Part shown: positions 25,955-36,082 of the stretch, piece after piece
How positions within the stretch are numbered: position 1 is the first letter of the stretch
Layout: every line of letters begins with the position of its first letter
From: Microbacterium memoriense
Lineage (GTDB): Bacteria > Actinomycetota > Actinomycetes > Actinomycetales > Microbacteriaceae
Assembly: GCF_025398275.1 (NCBI RefSeq)
Contig: NZ_JAODOR010000004.1
Span: forward strand, 337,419-401,418
Length of the DNA stretch: 64,000 nucleotides
Direction of reading: 5' to 3'
The notes under the pieces: model-generated
The model's database searches: none
What the model was told of the DNA's origin: nothing
What the model saw: the letters and a program-made list of their open reading frames with translations, nothing else
Program-made: the position numbers and the translations under genes

Positions 25955-28525
25955 TCACGCCTCCTGAGGCGCGAGCACGATGTCGCCGACCGACAGCGAC
26001 TCGCCCGCCGCATAGCTGACCGCGTCGATCCGGCCGACCGCGCGCAGGTCACCTTCCGCGAGTCGCAGGACGTCCAGGGTCGCCTCGGGCGCAGTGATCG
26101 TCAGGGTCGCGACGGGGGTCTTCTGCGAGGCCTTCGCCTCCGTCTTCGCACGTCGGATGCCGATGAGCGCTGCGCTCGTCGCCGTGAGCACCGCGGGGTC
26201 ACCGTCGATACCGAGCGGCTCCGGCCACGTCGACGTGTGGATGGAGCCGTCCTCGAACCAGGACCATGCCTCTTCCGTGGCGAAGGCGAGCACGGGAGCG
26301 AGCAGGCGCAAGAGAGTCGAGAGCGCGAGGCGCAGAGCGAGCGCCGCGGAGGCCTGACCGGCATCCGTCTGGTTGTACGCGCGCTCCTTCACGAGCTCTA
26401 GATAGTCGTCACAGAACGTCCAGAAGAAGGCCTCGGTCACTTCGAGCGCTCGAGCGTGATCGAACGCCTCGAAAGCCCGCGTCGCGTTCACGACGACCTG
26501 GTCGAGGGTGGCGAGCATCGACGCGTCGAGTGCGTGCGTGATCTCCGCGCCGTCGGGAACGGGGAACGACAGAACGAACTTCGCGGCGTTGAGCACCTTG
26601 ATCGCGAGGCGCCGGCCGATCTTCACCTGCGTCGGGTTCTGCGGGTCGAAAGCAGCATCGGCACCGAGCCGGCTCGACGCCGACCAGTACCGGACGGCAT
26701 CCGTGCCGTGCTGATCGAGGATGTCGGCGGGGGTGACGACGTTGCCCTTGGACTTCGACATCTTCTTGCGATCCGGGTCGACGATGAAGCCGGAGATGGA
26801 CGCATCCGTCCACGGGGCACGATCATCTTCCAGAGCACTGCGGAGCATCGTCGAGAACAGCCAGGTGCGGATGATGTCCTGCCCCTGCGGACGCACGTCG
26901 AAGGGCGCCACCAGGTTCCAGAGCTCATCGTCGCGCTGCCAGCCGCCGGCCAGCTGCGGGGTCAAGGACGACGTCGCCCACGTGTCGAAGATGTCTTTCT
27001 CCGCTTCGAACCCACCGGCGACGCCGCGCTGGGACTCGGTGTAGCCGTCGGGGACATCCGTCGTCGGATCGATCGGAAGGGAGGCGGCATCCGGGGTGAT
27101 GATCCGGTCGAAATCTCGCTCGCCGTTCTCGTCCAGGCCATACCAGACCGGAATAGGCACGCCGAAGAACCGCTGGCGCGAGACCAACCAGTCGCCGGTG
27201 AGACCGTTCGTCCAGTTCTCGTAGCGCACCCGCATGAAGTCGGGGTGCCAGTCCATGCCCGCGCCGAGCGCGATGAGCTTGTCGCGGAGGGCTCCGTCGC
27301 GCGCGCCGTTGCGGAGGTACCACTGGCGGGTCGAGACGATCTCCAGCGCCCGGTCACCCTTTTCGTAGAACTTCACGGGATGCGTGAACGGCTTCGACAC
27401 CTCGAGAAGCTCGCCGGACGCCTCCAGCAGTTCGACCATCTTCTTCTTCGCGCTGAAGACCGTCAGCCCGGCGATCTCGGCGTATGCGGCACGCGCGGCG
27501 TCGGTCACGAGGGCGTCCGGCGCATCGGGAAGGATCCGGCCGTCGAGGCCCAGGATCGAGCGGTTGGGGAGATCCAGCTCGCGCCACCAGACGATGTCGG
27601 TCACATCGCCGAACGTGCAGATCATGGCGATACCCGATCCCTTGTCCTTCTGCGCGAGCGGGTGAGCGAGGATCGGCACCTCGACGTCGAACAGCGGCGT
27701 GCGCACGGTCTGACCGAAGTAGGGCTGGTACCGCTCGTCATCGGGGTTGGCGACCAGGGCGACACACGCCGCGAGCAACTCGGGACGAGTGGTCTCGATG
27801 TGGACGTCGCCGGAGCCGTCGGTTTTGTGGAAAGCGATGCGGTGATAGCTCGCCTGCTGGTCGCGGTCTTCGAGCTCGGCCTGAGCGATCGCCGAGCGGA
27901 AGTCGATGTCCCACAGGGTCGGCGCCATCGACTGGTACGCCTCGCCGCGTTCGAGGTTGCGCAAGAAGGCGAACTGGCTCGTGCGGATGGTGTCCTTCGA
28001 GATCGTTCGGTACGTCTGGTTCCAGTCGACCGAGAGCCCCAGCTGCCGGAAGACCGCCTCGAACGCCTTCTCATCTTCGAGCGTGAGCTCTTCGCACAGC
28101 GCGATGAAGTTGGGGCGGCTGATGGGCACCTGATCGGCGGGCTTCAGGCTCTTCGCATCGCCATGGAACGGGGGAGTGAAGTCGGGATCGAAGGGCAGCG
28201 AGGGGTCGCAGCGCACACCGTAGTAGTTCTGTACGCGGCGTTCGGTCGGCAGACCGTTGTCGTCCCACCCCATCGGGTAGAACACCGTCTTCCCGCGCAT
28301 GCGCTCGTAGCGCACCTTCACGTCGGTGTGGGTGTAGCTGAAGACGTGGCCGATGTGGAGCGATCCGGAGGCCGTCGGCGGTGGGGTGTCGATGGAGAAC
28401 ACTCCCGCGCGGCCCGTCGCCTTCGCCGCGTCACGATCGAAGAGGTAGGTGCCCTGCGCCGTCCATGCGGCATCCCACTTCTGCTCGAGGCCTTCCAGTG
28501 CCGGCTTGTCGGGAATGCTGGTCAT
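25955..28525 (-). CDS. valS: Valyl-tRNA synthetase
   Basis: 856-residue class I synthetase charging tRNA-Val. HIGH motif in SGSLHIGHVFSYTHTD (about 48-62), the CP1 editing domain in the middle (roughly 200-380), KMSKS in KKMSKSKGNVVTP (about 585). The C-terminus ends about 90 residues earlier than in E. coli: it lacks the long coiled-coil arm and finishes with a short beta domain, as in the shorter actinobacterial type. Start 28525 has GAGGAG upstream; the frame extends further but without family similarity. Confidence 0.95.
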   Translation of the reverse strand: MTSIPDKPALEGLEQKWDAAWTAQGTYLFDRDAAKATGRAGVFSIDTPPPTASGSLHIGHVFSYTHTDVKVRYERMRGKTVFYPMGWDDNGLPTERRVQNYYGVRCDPSLPFDPDFTPPFHGDAKSLKPADQVPISRPNFIALCEELTLEDEKAFEAVFRQLGLSVDWNQTYRTISKDTIRTSQFAFLRNLERGEAYQSMAPTLWDIDFRSAIAQAELEDRDQQASYHRIAFHKTDGSGDVHIETTRPELLAACVALVANPDDERYQPYFGQTVRTPLFDVEVPILAHPLAQKDKGSGIAMICTFGDVTDIVWWRELDLPNRSILGLDGRILPDAPDALVTDAARAAYAEIAGLTVFSAKKKMVELLEASGELLEVSKPFTHPVKFYEKGDRALEIVSTRQWYLRNGARDGALRDKLIALGAGMDWHPDFMRVRYENWTNGLTGDWLVSRQRFFGVPIPVWYGLDENGERDFDRIITPDAASLPIDPTTDVPDGYTESQRGVAGGFEAEKDIFDTWATSSLTPQLAGGWQRDDELWNLVAPFDVRPQGQDIIRTWLFSTMLRSALEDDRAPWTDASISGFIVDPDRKKMSKSKGNVVTPADILDQHGTDAVRYWSASSRLGADAAFDPQNPTQVKIGRRLAIKVLNAAKFVLSFPVPDGAEITHALDASMLATLDQVVVNATRAFEAFDHARALEVTEAFFWTFCDDYLELVKERAYNQTDAGQASAALALRLALSTLLRLLAPVLAFATEEAWSWFEDGSIHTSTWPEPLGIDGDPAVLTATSAALIGIRRAKTEAKASQKTPVATLTITAPEATLDVLRLAEGDLRAVGRIDAVSYAAGESLSVGDIVLAPQEA

Positions 28526-28719
28526 GACTGTCTCCTCGAGCGATATGTGCGGCACTGTGTGAGCGTGCCTGAGTGTGGATGCCTGGACGAGTCTACCGGC
28601 GCGCCGGACGGCGTGATGGGTGCCGCGAGCGTTTCCTCCCCAGCAGGCTGATCCGCACATTCGTCCACAGATCGCGCTGCGCGGGTCGCCCGGGCGCCGC
28701 CGACGCGACACGGCGAAGC

Positions 28720-29264
28720 ATGACGATCGACCAAGCTGTCCGCTCTGCTGCTTCGACCGAGAGAGGGGTGGGTGGCCGTGAGGGATGCCGATCCGTTACT
28801 TGTCGCCGCGGCGCGCGCGGGGGTCGTGCTCTCGTGCATCACACAAGCACGGCGGCTCGGGTTGTGGATCCTCCGTGGGAGCGATCATCCACACGTGGCG
28901 GCAGCGCCCAGCGCGGGTGGAGTTCGTGCGGGCGGGGCGACCGTGCACTGGGCACGCCCAGTCGTGCCCCGGCATCCTGATGCACTCGTCGACAGCGTGG
29001 AGAACGTGCTGTCGCTCGTCGCGCACTGTCTGCCGTTCGAGGAAGCGCTGACGGTGTGGGAATCAGCGCTGGACAAGCGACTCGTGACGCTACCCGGGTT
29101 GCGGGGGTGCCCAGCGAACGAGTGACATTGCGCATGACGCGGAGCTCATGTTGCTCGTGTGTCACGTGATCCGGGTGGGGTATTCGCAGGTGGTGGACCG
29201 ATGGCACGAAGTGCAGGCCCTGATCATGCGCGCGGTCGCGCAGGGTGTGCACCTCGCTCGGTGA
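28720..29264 (+). pseudogene. Decayed DUF559/Vsr-like domain gene
   Basis: Fragments of one common Microbacterium-type protein lie in three frames. A remnant N-terminus starts at ATG 28720. A middle block in another frame from about 28772 includes DADPLLVAAARAGVVLSCITQARRLGLWIL and the highly typical HPDALVDSVENVLSLV and WESALDKRLV. A C-terminal block in the third frame (29124-29264) has DIAHDAELMLL and VGYSQVVDRWHEVQALIMRAVAQGVHL. The segment between GLRG and DIAHD, which would hold the DUF559 nuclease-like active-site strands, is missing. Two frame changes plus the deletion make an intact product impossible. Confidence 0.75.
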
Positions 29265-29272
29265 AGGATGCC

Positions 29273-29336
29273 GAGGAGATGTCGGATCCTGAGGATCTAT
29301 CCGGGGCTTTTGGTCCTCAGCATCCCGCATCTCCTC
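29273..29336. repeat. Long imperfect inverted repeat containing dispersed repeat copy 2
   Basis: Arm 29273-29295 matches the reverse complement of 29314-29336 at 20 of 23 positions, around an 18-nt loop. The right arm plus one base on each side includes the 20-bp word found at 14958-14977. It sits between the DUF559 relic and the convergent pentapeptide gene, where it could terminate both transcripts. Confidence 0.65.
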
Positions 29337-29447
29337 AGGAAACGACGTAAGCCGAAACCGTCGGCGTCGTACCTCTCCCGTTGGCGAGGAGCGACGGGCG
29401 ATCGGCGTCCGTCATCTCCCGGAGGGAGAGACGCGCGGTTTGCACGA

Positions 29448-30107
29448 TCACGGCGCCAAACGGATGCCGAGGGCTGCGGCGAAGGCGGCACCGTGCAGCT
29501 CGGTCTGACGCATGGAGAGGGTCGCACCGGCAAGTCCTCGGGGGTCGGTGAAACGGAGGGCCTCGAGCCCTCGGAGGTCGACGTGTTCGGCGCGAAGCCC
29601 GCGGGTGTCGACTTCGTCGATACGGCAGTTGCGGAAGGCGACGCGAGTCAGTCGGGCCTGGGGGATGTCGAGCGCTCCGATTTCGCAGTCCACGACCAGG
29701 AGGTCGCTGACAGTGGCGGACGCAAGGTTGAGGTAGTCGATCCGCAGGCCCCGTAGGCTCACGCCGTCCCAGGCAGCGCGGAGGGCGTCGACCGTGGCGA
29801 TCCGCCCGCCGTCGATCTCCACCGTGCGCCACGCGCTCTCGCGGGCGACGAGTTCGGTCGCACGGAGATCGCCGACCGCGACATCGGTCCATGCCGCACC
29901 CGTGGTATCCCACCGGTCGACCTGGGCGCCGTCGATGCGCGCTTCCATCAGTTGCCCGTGCACGTTCGACACCGAGCCCGAGAGATTCTCGATCCGCACG
30001 CCGAACAGGTCGCTGCGCGGCTCGAGCCCGGTGTGTGGCGCCAACACGGGAGGAAGGTCCGGGTGGATATCTCGCGGCAGAGTGGGACCGGTACGCGGGC
30101 GAGCCAT
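29448..30107 (-). CDS. Pentapeptide-repeat-like protein
   Basis: 219-residue soluble protein with degenerate pentapeptide (A/V-x-L-x-x) repeats from about residue 35 on, such as DLFGVRIENLSGS, EARIDGAQVDRWD, LRATELVARESAW, GVSLRGLRIDYLNLASATVSDLLVVDC and LRAEHVDLRGLEAL. This predicts a right-handed beta-helix. Such proteins can mimic DNA (Qnr-like) or act as scaffolds; function here unknown. Start 30107 (MARPRTGPTLP) is preferred over 30140. It is divergent from the ileS leader. Confidence 0.8.
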   Translation of the reverse strand: MARPRTGPTLPRDIHPDLPPVLAPHTGLEPRSDLFGVRIENLSGSVSNVHGQLMEARIDGAQVDRWDTTGAAWTDVAVGDLRATELVARESAWRTVEIDGGRIATVDALRAAWDGVSLRGLRIDYLNLASATVSDLLVVDCEIGALDIPQARLTRVAFRNCRIDEVDTRGLRAEHVDLRGLEALRFTDPRGLAGATLSMRQTELHGAAFAAALGIRLAP

Positions 30108-30145
30108 GGCATCCACCCTACGGTGCGCGTCGCGCACCACCCGGG

Positions 30146-30151
30146 TAGGAT
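30146..30151 (+). promoter_or_regulatory. Candidate -10 element of ileS
   Basis: TAGGAT at 30146-30151, about 7-10 nt before where the T-box stem I would begin. No good -35 hexamer is visible; a 7-bp hairpin (30122-30138) occupies that position. Confidence 0.4.
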
Positions 30152-30157
30152 GGAGAC

Positions 30158-30340
30158 ATCAGCATCGATCCGGACATCACCGGGGAGCTCGCGGAAGAAC
30201 GTCCCTCCGGACAAGTAGAACCGCGCGGGGCAGGCCCGTCACAGCCGCAGTGAGAGGGGTTCGCCGCATCCGCGTCGGGCAAGCGGGGTGGTACCGCGAT
30301 CGGAAGATCGTCCTCGCAGGAGCACGCAAGAAGCACGAGC
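30158..30340 (+). ncRNA. T-box leader of ileS
   Basis: The T-box consensus GGGGTGGTACCGCG lies at 30285-30298, followed by a small hairpin CGATC-GGAA-GATCG and a GC-rich segment with AGGAG. About 110 nt upstream is a short stem I region with candidate isoleucine specifier ATC (30176-30178, or 30158-30160). A compact stem I and absence of a U-run terminator fit the translational, ultrashort-stem-I T-boxes known upstream of actinobacterial ileS. Uncharged tRNA-Ile would expose the ileS start region. Exact boundaries are approximate. Confidence 0.8.
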
Positions 30341-30356
30341 ACCTGCTGGAGTGACA

Positions 30357-33300
30357 ATGACCTACCCTCGCCCGTCTGGATCCGCCTTCGGCGCGGCCGC
30401 CGATTCCGTCGTGCCCAGCCCACGCTTTCCCGAGATCGAGCGGAACATCCTCGACTTCTGGGAGCAGGACGACACGTTCCGCGCCTCGATTGCGCAGCGC
30501 GAGGGCGCCGACGAATGGGTGTTCTACGACGGTCCGCCGTTCGCCAACGGTCTGCCGCACTACGGTCATCTCCTGACCGGTTATGCCAAGGACCTTTTCC
30601 CGCGGTTCCAGACGATGCGCGGCAAGAAGGTCGACCGCGTCTTCGGGTGGGACACGCACGGGCTTCCCGCCGAGCTCGAGGCGATGAAGCAGCTCGGGAT
30701 CACCGAAAAGAGCGAAATCGAGCAGATGGGGCTCGCCGCGTTCAACGCGAAGGCCCGCGAATCGGTACTCGAGTACACGCAGCAATGGCAGGACTACGTC
30801 ACGCGTCAGGCGCGCTGGGTCGACTTCGAGCGCGGCTATAAGACGCTGGACACGGGCTTCATGGAGTCGGTCCTGTGGGCGTTCAGCGAGCTGTGGGACA
30901 AGGGCCTCGCGTACGAGGGCTACCGCGTGCTGCCCTACTGCTGGCGGGACGAGACCCCGCTCAGCAACCATGAACTGCGCATGGACGACGACGTCTACAA
31001 GATGCGGCAGGACCCGTCGGTGACGGTCACTTTCCCCCTGGTGGGCGTCAAGGCCGAAACGCTGGGTCTCACCGGAGTGCGCGCGCTCGCCTGGACGACG
31101 ACCCCGTGGACTCTTCCCACCAACCTTGCTCTCGCCGTGGGTCCCGAGATCACCTATGTCGTCGTCCCGGGCGGGCCCGCCGGTGCCGCAGACGTCCATG
31201 AGGACCGCGCCGAGGGGGAGTCGCACCGTTATCTGCTGGCCGAGGACCTCCTCGCCGGCTACGCGAAGGACCTGGGCTACGCCACGGCGGAAGAGGCCCA
31301 CGCTGCGGTTCAACAGACCGTGCGCGGCGCAGATCTGGCCGATGTCCACTACGACGCGCTCTTCGACTACTACGCCGATGCCGACACGTGGGGGACCGAG
31401 AAGGCCTGGCGGATCCTCGTCGATGACTACGTCACGACGACCGACGGCACCGGCATCGTCCACCAGGCTCCGGCCTACGGTGAAGACGACCAGCGGGTGA
31501 CCGAAGCCGCCGGCATCCCCCTCATCATGAGCTTGGACGACGGTGGACGATTCCTCCCGCAGGTGACCGATGTCGCGGGCGAGCTGTGGATGGATGCCAA
31601 CCGCCCGCTCATCCGGCTGCTGACGGCCGAGGGGCGCCTGCTGCGCGAAGCCAGCTACGAGCACTCGTATCCGCACTGCTGGCGCTGCCGGAACCCGCTG
31701 ATCTACAAAGCCGTCTCGAGCTGGTTCGTGCGCGTCACGGCGATCAAGGAACGCCTCGTCGAGCTCAATGAGCAGATCACATGGGCCCCCGAAAACGTCA
31801 AGCATGGGCAGTTCGGCAAGTGGCTCGAGGGCGCGCGCGACTGGTCGATCAGCCGCAACCGCTTCTGGGGTTCGCCGATCCCGGTGTGGAAGAGCGATGA
31901 CCCGACCTACCCGCGGACCGATGTCTATGGGTCGCTCGCCGACATCGAGCGCGACTTCGGCCGTCTGCCGCAGAACGAGGCGGGAGAGGTCGATCTGCAC
32001 CGGCCGTTCATCGACGAGTTGACCCGCCCGAACCCCGATGACCCGACCGGCCGCTCGACGATGCGCCGTATCGAGGACGTCTTCGACGTGTGGTTCGACT
32101 CGGGATCCATGCCCTACGCGCAGGTGCACTATCCGTTCGAGAATCGCGATTGGTTCGACGAACACGCGCCCGCGGACTTCATCGTCGAATACATCGGACA
32201 GACCCGCGGCTGGTTCTACGTCATGCACGTGCTCTCGGGCGCGCTGTTCGACCGCCCCGCGTTCACCGGCGTCGCATGCCATGGCATCGTGCTCGGCAGC
32301 GACGGACAGAAGATGTCGAAATCGCTTCGCAACTATCCGGACGTCAGCGAAGTACTCGATCGCGACGGTTCGGACGCGATGCGCTGGTTCCTGATGGCCT
32401 CCTCGGTGCTGCGCGGGGGCAACCTCATCGTGACCGAAGAAGGCATCCGCGCCGGTGTGCGCGAGTTCCTCCTGCCGCTGTGGAGCTCGTGGTACTTCTT
32501 CTCGACATACGCGAATGTCGCCGCCCCCGGCGGATACGACGCACGGTGGCGCACCGACTCGACGAACGTGCTCGACCGGTACATCCTCGCGCTCACGGGC
32601 GACCTCGTCCGTGACGTCGCCGCCGACCTCGAGTCGCTCGATTCGACGACGGCCGCTGCGCGCCTGCGTGACTTCGTCGAGGCGTTGACCAACTGGTACA
32701 TCCGCCGGTCGCGCGACCGCTTCTGGCTGGGCGTCTCGGAAGACCCGGCATCCACCGAGGCATTCGACACGCTCTACACGGTTCTCGAGACACTCACTCG
32801 TGTGGCCGCGCCACTGATCCCCCTCGTCGCCGAGCAGGTCTGGCAGGGACTCACCGGTGGACGAAGCGTCCACCTGCAGGACTGGCCCGACGCGGATGCG
32901 TTCGCCCAGGCCGAAGACATCCGCACGGCGATGGATACCGTCCGTTCGGTCTCGAGCATCGCCAATGCGCTCCGCAAGAAGGAGGGCAAGCGCGTGCGCC
33001 TGCCTCTGCGGCGCCTGACGGTGGTCGTTCCGGATGCCGGTGATCTCGCGCAGTTCGAGGAGATCCTCCGCGAGGAGCTGAACGTCAAGTCGGTCGAGCT
33101 CGTCGCCTTCGCCGAGAGCACCGCAGCGGACTACGGCATCACCCACCGTCTCGCCGTGAACGCGCGCGCGGCGGGACCGCGACTCGGCAAACAGGTGCAG
33201 CAGGTCATCGGTGCCGCGCGCGCCGGTGACTGGTCGCAGACGGAGGGCGTCGTCACGGCCGGCGGCGTGGCACTGGAGCCGGGGGAGTACGAACTCGTCC

Positions 33301-33749
33301 TGGAGACGACGGGGCGCCCCGAGGGCGAGGCGCTCGCGATCATCCCGGAGGGCGGTTTCGTTCTCCTGGACACGACCACGACGCCGGAATTGGAAGCGGA
33401 AGGGCTCGCGCGCGACATCATCCGCGCCGTCCAGGACACACGCAAGGCAGCGGGGTTCGATGTGAGCGACCGCATCCACCTGCAGCTGCTTTTCGCCTCA
33501 CCCGCCGACGCCGATGCGGTGAGCGCCGCGTTCGAGACCGCTGACGTCGCGGGCGAGACTCTCGCGCTCCAGCACACGCTGGCCGTCATCGGTCGCGATG
33601 TGCACCTCCCCGCGGACGCCTCGGCGGACGTCTGGCATCCGCTGGCCTTCGGCGCCGTCCCGGAGCACGTCGGCTTTGTCACCGCCGGACAGTACGCGAA
33701 TGAGGGCGGCATCCACGTCGCCGTGACACGGATCGGAGGCGGTGCATGA
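30357..33749 (+). CDS. ileS: Isoleucyl-tRNA synthetase, eukaryote-like type 2
   Basis: 1130-residue class I synthetase for tRNA-Ile. It has the HYGH form of the HIGH motif ([15 protein letters not shown], about 63), the CP1 editing domain, KMSKS in [14 protein letters not shown] (about 647), and a long C-terminal region. Length over 1,100 and HYGH place it with the eukaryotic/IleS2 class rather than E. coli IleS1. ATG at 30357 has GGAG 5 nt upstream and follows the T-box leader. It overlaps folC by 4 nt. Confidence 0.96.
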   Translation: MTYPRPSGSAFGAAADSVVPSPRFPEIERNILDFWEQDDTFRASIAQREGADEWVFYDGPPFANGLPHYGHLLTGYAKDLFPRFQTMRGKKVDRVFGWDTHGLPAELEAMKQLGITEKSEIEQMGLAAFNAKARESVLEYTQQWQDYVTRQARWVDFERGYKTLDTGFMESVLWAFSELWDKGLAYEGYRVLPYCWRDETPLSNHELRMDDDVYKMRQDPSVTVTFPLVGVKAETLGLTGVRALAWTTTPWTLPTNLALAVGPEITYVVVPGGPAGAADVHEDRAEGESHRYLLAEDLLAGYAKDLGYATAEEAHAAVQQTVRGADLADVHYDALFDYYADADTWGTEKAWRILVDDYVTTTDGTGIVHQAPAYGEDDQRVTEAAGIPLIMSLDDGGRFLPQVTDVAGELWMDANRPLIRLLTAEGRLLREASYEHSYPHCWRCRNPLIYKAVSSWFVRVTAIKERLVELNEQITWAPENVKHGQFGKWLEGARDWSISRNRFWGSPIPVWKSDDPTYPRTDVYGSLADIERDFGRLPQNEAGEVDLHRPFIDELTRPNPDDPTGRSTMRRIEDVFDVWFDSGSMPYAQVHYPFENRDWFDEHAPADFIVEYIGQTRGWFYVMHVLSGALFDRPAFTGVACHGIVLGSDGQKMSKSLRNYPDVSEVLDRDGSDAMRWFLMASSVLRGGNLIVTEEGIRAGVREFLLPLWSSWYFFSTYANVAAPGGYDARWRTDSTNVLDRYILALTGDLVRDVAADLESLDSTTAAARLRDFVEALTNWYIRRSRDRFWLGVSEDPASTEAFDTLYTVLETLTRVAAPLIPLVAEQVWQGLTGGRSVHLQDWPDADAFAQAEDIRTAMDTVRSVSSIANALRKKEGKRVRLPLRRLTVVVPDAGDLAQFEEILREELNVKSVELVAFAESTAADYGITHRLAVNARAAGPRLGKQVQQVIGAARAGDWSQTEGVVTAGGVALEPGEYELVLETTGRPEGEALAIIPEGGFVLLDTTTTPELEAEGLARDIIRAVQDTRKAAGFDVSDRIHLQLLFASPADADAVSAAFETADVAGETLALQHTLAVIGRDVHLPADASADVWHPLAFGAVPEHVGFVTAGQYANEGGIHVAVTRIGGGA

Positions 33750-35098
33750 GCGACCGTACGAGAGCGGATGCCGTCTACTCGGCACTCTTCACCCGCCAGG
33801 GCGAGCAGTGGGTACAACCCCGCGTCGAGCGCACCCGACGCGTGCTGGAGCTGCTCGATGACCCGCAGCGCACCTACCGTGTCGTCCACGTGACCGGAAC
33901 CAACGGGAAGACATCCACGAGCCGGATCATCGAGTCGATCGTGCGTGCGCACGGACTGCGCACGGGGCTGTTCACGAGCCCGCACCTGGAACGCTTCACG
34001 GAGCGGATCATGATCGACGGTGAGCCGATCGACGACGGCCTCGTGGCGGACGCCTGGGACGAGATCTCTCCGTTCGTGGACCTGGTCGATGCTGAGCTCT
34101 CCGCGAGCGGTGACGCAACGCTGACCTTCTTCGAGCTGCTGACCGTGCTCGCGTTCGCCGCTTTCGCCGACGCGCCGGTGGATGTCGCCGTGATCGAGGT
34201 GGGTATGGGCGGATCGTGGGATTCGACCAATGCGGCCGACGGAGATGTCGCGGTGTTCGCGCCGATCAGCCTCGATCATCAGGACCGCCTCGGCGAGACG
34301 ATCGAGGAGATCGCCGGTGTGAAGGCCGGCATCATCAAACAGGGCGCTGCAGTCGTATCGGCTCAGCAGCTCCCGGAGGCGGCGCAGGTCCTGCGTGCGG
34401 CGGCTGCGGCCCGAGAAGCCACGCTCGCAGGTGAGGATGACGCCTTCGCCGTCACTGACGCGCACCTCGCCGTCGGCGGCCAGATGGTGTCGGTGCGCGG
34501 CCTTGCCGGCACGTACGACGATCTCTACCTACCGCTCTACGGCGCACACCAGGGACACAATGCCGCCCTGGCGATCGCTGCGGTCGAGTCGTTGATCGGT
34601 GGGGGAGCCCAGCCGATCGCGCCCGATGTCCTCACGGACGGTCTCGCTCAGGTGACGTCGCCCGGGCGGCTGCAACTCATCGGTGTCGCCCCGACGGTTC
34701 TCGTCGACAGCGCCCACAATCCGCACGGAGCGGATGCGCTCGTCCGCGCCCTCGGGCAGTCCTTCGACTTCGACGAGTGGGGCATCGTCCTCGGCGTGTT
34801 CGCAGACAAGGACGTGGCCGGAATCGTCGCCCGCCTGGCGCCGGCGGCGGCGCATGTGTTCGCGACCGCGCCCGACTCCGAGCGTGCCGCCGAGGCCGAT
34901 GAAGTCGCCGACCTCGTCGAACCGACCGGAATTCCGGTGACGGTCCACCGTGACCTCGATGAGGCCGCGGAAGCGGCGCGCGCGTGGGCCGCGGCATCCG
35001 ACCGACGAGCCGTCGTCATCGCGGGAAGTGTCGTTCTCGCCGGCGAAGCCGTGCAGCTTGCCGCCGCTCAGGATTGGAAGGACGGGTGGCGGGCGTGA
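33746..35098 (+). CDS. folC: Folylpolyglutamate synthase / dihydrofolate synthase
   Basis: 450-residue Mur-ligase-like ATPase adding glutamate to folates (and dihydropteroate to dihydrofolate). P-loop [12 protein letters not shown] near residue 50, metal-binding ENR-type segment [21 protein letters not shown], and [14 protein letters not shown] with the DxAHNP motif near 315. Overlaps ileS and the DUF4233 gene by 4 nt each, so this is an ileS-folC-DUF4233-ndk transcription unit. Confidence 0.94.
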   Translation: MSDRTRADAVYSALFTRQGEQWVQPRVERTRRVLELLDDPQRTYRVVHVTGTNGKTSTSRIIESIVRAHGLRTGLFTSPHLERFTERIMIDGEPIDDGLVADAWDEISPFVDLVDAELSASGDATLTFFELLTVLAFAAFADAPVDVAVIEVGMGGSWDSTNAADGDVAVFAPISLDHQDRLGETIEEIAGVKAGIIKQGAAVVSAQQLPEAAQVLRAAAAAREATLAGEDDAFAVTDAHLAVGGQMVSVRGLAGTYDDLYLPLYGAHQGHNAALAIAAVESLIGGGAQPIAPDVLTDGLAQVTSPGRLQLIGVAPTVLVDSAHNPHGADALVRALGQSFDFDEWGIVLGVFADKDVAGIVARLAPAAAHVFATAPDSERAAEADEVADLVEPTGIPVTVHRDLDEAAEAARAWAAASDRRAVVIAGSVVLAGEAVQLAAAQDWKDGWRA

Positions 35099-35484
35099 CC
35101 GGGCGCCAGCGGCGTGTCCGCGGCGCGGAAGAATCGCTCGCGGCAGTGGTACTCGGCTTCGAATCGATCGTGGTCTTCCTCGGCGGCTTGGCGCTCTACG
35201 GCCTCAATCAGGTGCCGGCCGGAATCGCGCCCTGGTGGGGGATCGTGGCCGGTGCCGTGCTCGCGCTCCTCATGATCGCCACCACGGGTGTTCTGCAGCA
35301 CCGCTGGGGAATCGGCCTCGGCTGGGTGTGGCAACTCGTGCTCGCCCTCGGCGGGTTCCTCGTTCCTGCCCTCGCCGTCGTCGCGCTCATTTTCGGTGCG
35401 ATGTACGCGTATGCGACGATCAAGGGCGGAGCGCTGGACCGCCGAAACGCGCACCGCGCCGATCCCGCAACGAACGGAGACTGA
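35095..35484 (+). CDS. DUF4233 small membrane protein
   Basis: 129-residue protein with four hydrophobic segments (AVVLGFESIVVFLGGLALYGL, WWGIVAGAVLALLMIATTGVL, WVWQLVLALGGFLVPALAVVALIFGAMYAYA). The position between folC and ndk is standard for DUF4233 in actinobacteria. The GTG start at 35095 overlaps the folC stop. Role unknown. Confidence 0.85.
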   Translation: MTGRQRRVRGAEESLAAVVLGFESIVVFLGGLALYGLNQVPAGIAPWWGIVAGAVLALLMIATTGVLQHRWGIGLGWVWQLVLALGGFLVPALAVVALIFGAMYAYATIKGGALDRRNAHRADPATNGD

Positions 35485-35485
35485 T

Positions 35486-35899
35486 ATGCCCACGGAAGAA
35501 ACCCTCGTCCTCGTCAAGCCGGACGGTGTTGCCCGCGGCTTGACCGGCGCGATCCTTCACCGCATCGAAGCCAAGGGTTACGCGCTCGTCGACATCAAGC
35601 TCGTCGAGCCCGACCGCGACCTGCTCGAGCAGCACTATGCCGAGCACGCGGGAAAGCCCTTCTACGAGCCGCTCCTGGATTTCATGCTGTCCGGCCCGTC
35701 TGTCGCAATCCGGCTCGCCGGCAACCGCGTGATCGAAGGATTCCGCTCCCTCGCCGGCACGACCGATCCGACGACGGCGGCTCCCGGCACGATCCGCGGG
35801 GATTTCGGCCGCGACTGGGGACTCAAGGTCCAGCAGAACCTTGTGCACGGCAGCGACAGCCCCGAGTCGGCGGCACGCGAACTCCAGATCTGGTTTTGA
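35486..35899 (+). CDS. ndk: Nucleoside diphosphate kinase
   Basis: 137-residue enzyme balancing NTP/dNTP pools by phosphate transfer through a phospho-histidine. Active-site motif NLVHGSDSPESA with the catalytic His (about 117), P-loop-independent fold starts ETLVLVKPDGVARG. The ATG at 35486 is 1 nt after the DUF4233 stop, with GGAGA 6 nt upstream. Confidence 0.97.
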   Translation: MPTEETLVLVKPDGVARGLTGAILHRIEAKGYALVDIKLVEPDRDLLEQHYAEHAGKPFYEPLLDFMLSGPSVAIRLAGNRVIEGFRSLAGTTDPTTAAPGTIRGDFGRDWGLKVQQNLVHGSDSPESAARELQIWF

Positions 35900-35904
35900 G
35901 CGCG

Positions 35905-35927
35905 GGTGGTCGTGACACACGACCACC
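35905..35927 (+). terminator. Terminator after ndk
   Basis: GGTGGTCGTG (35905-35914), 3-nt loop, CACGACCACC (35918-35927), beginning 6 nt after the ndk stop. The U-run is weak. Confidence 0.7.
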
Positions 35928-36082
35928 GATGCGGGTAGCCGTGATCCACTCCAGATCAGTGGATGCTCGCCACCGGCGGGCGTCCAGGTGGCGCGATCTG
36001 CCGCTTGGAGCCGCAGATACCGACAGTTTGCGCCCCTCAGCAGGCCCCAGCGGCGATCAGCGGGCCAGCCGAACCTCAGGTG

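Noticed and set aside
30177..33479. 1100-codon frame opposite ileS
   Set aside because: Shadow of codon bias; no motif, and the plus strand encodes an intact synthetase.
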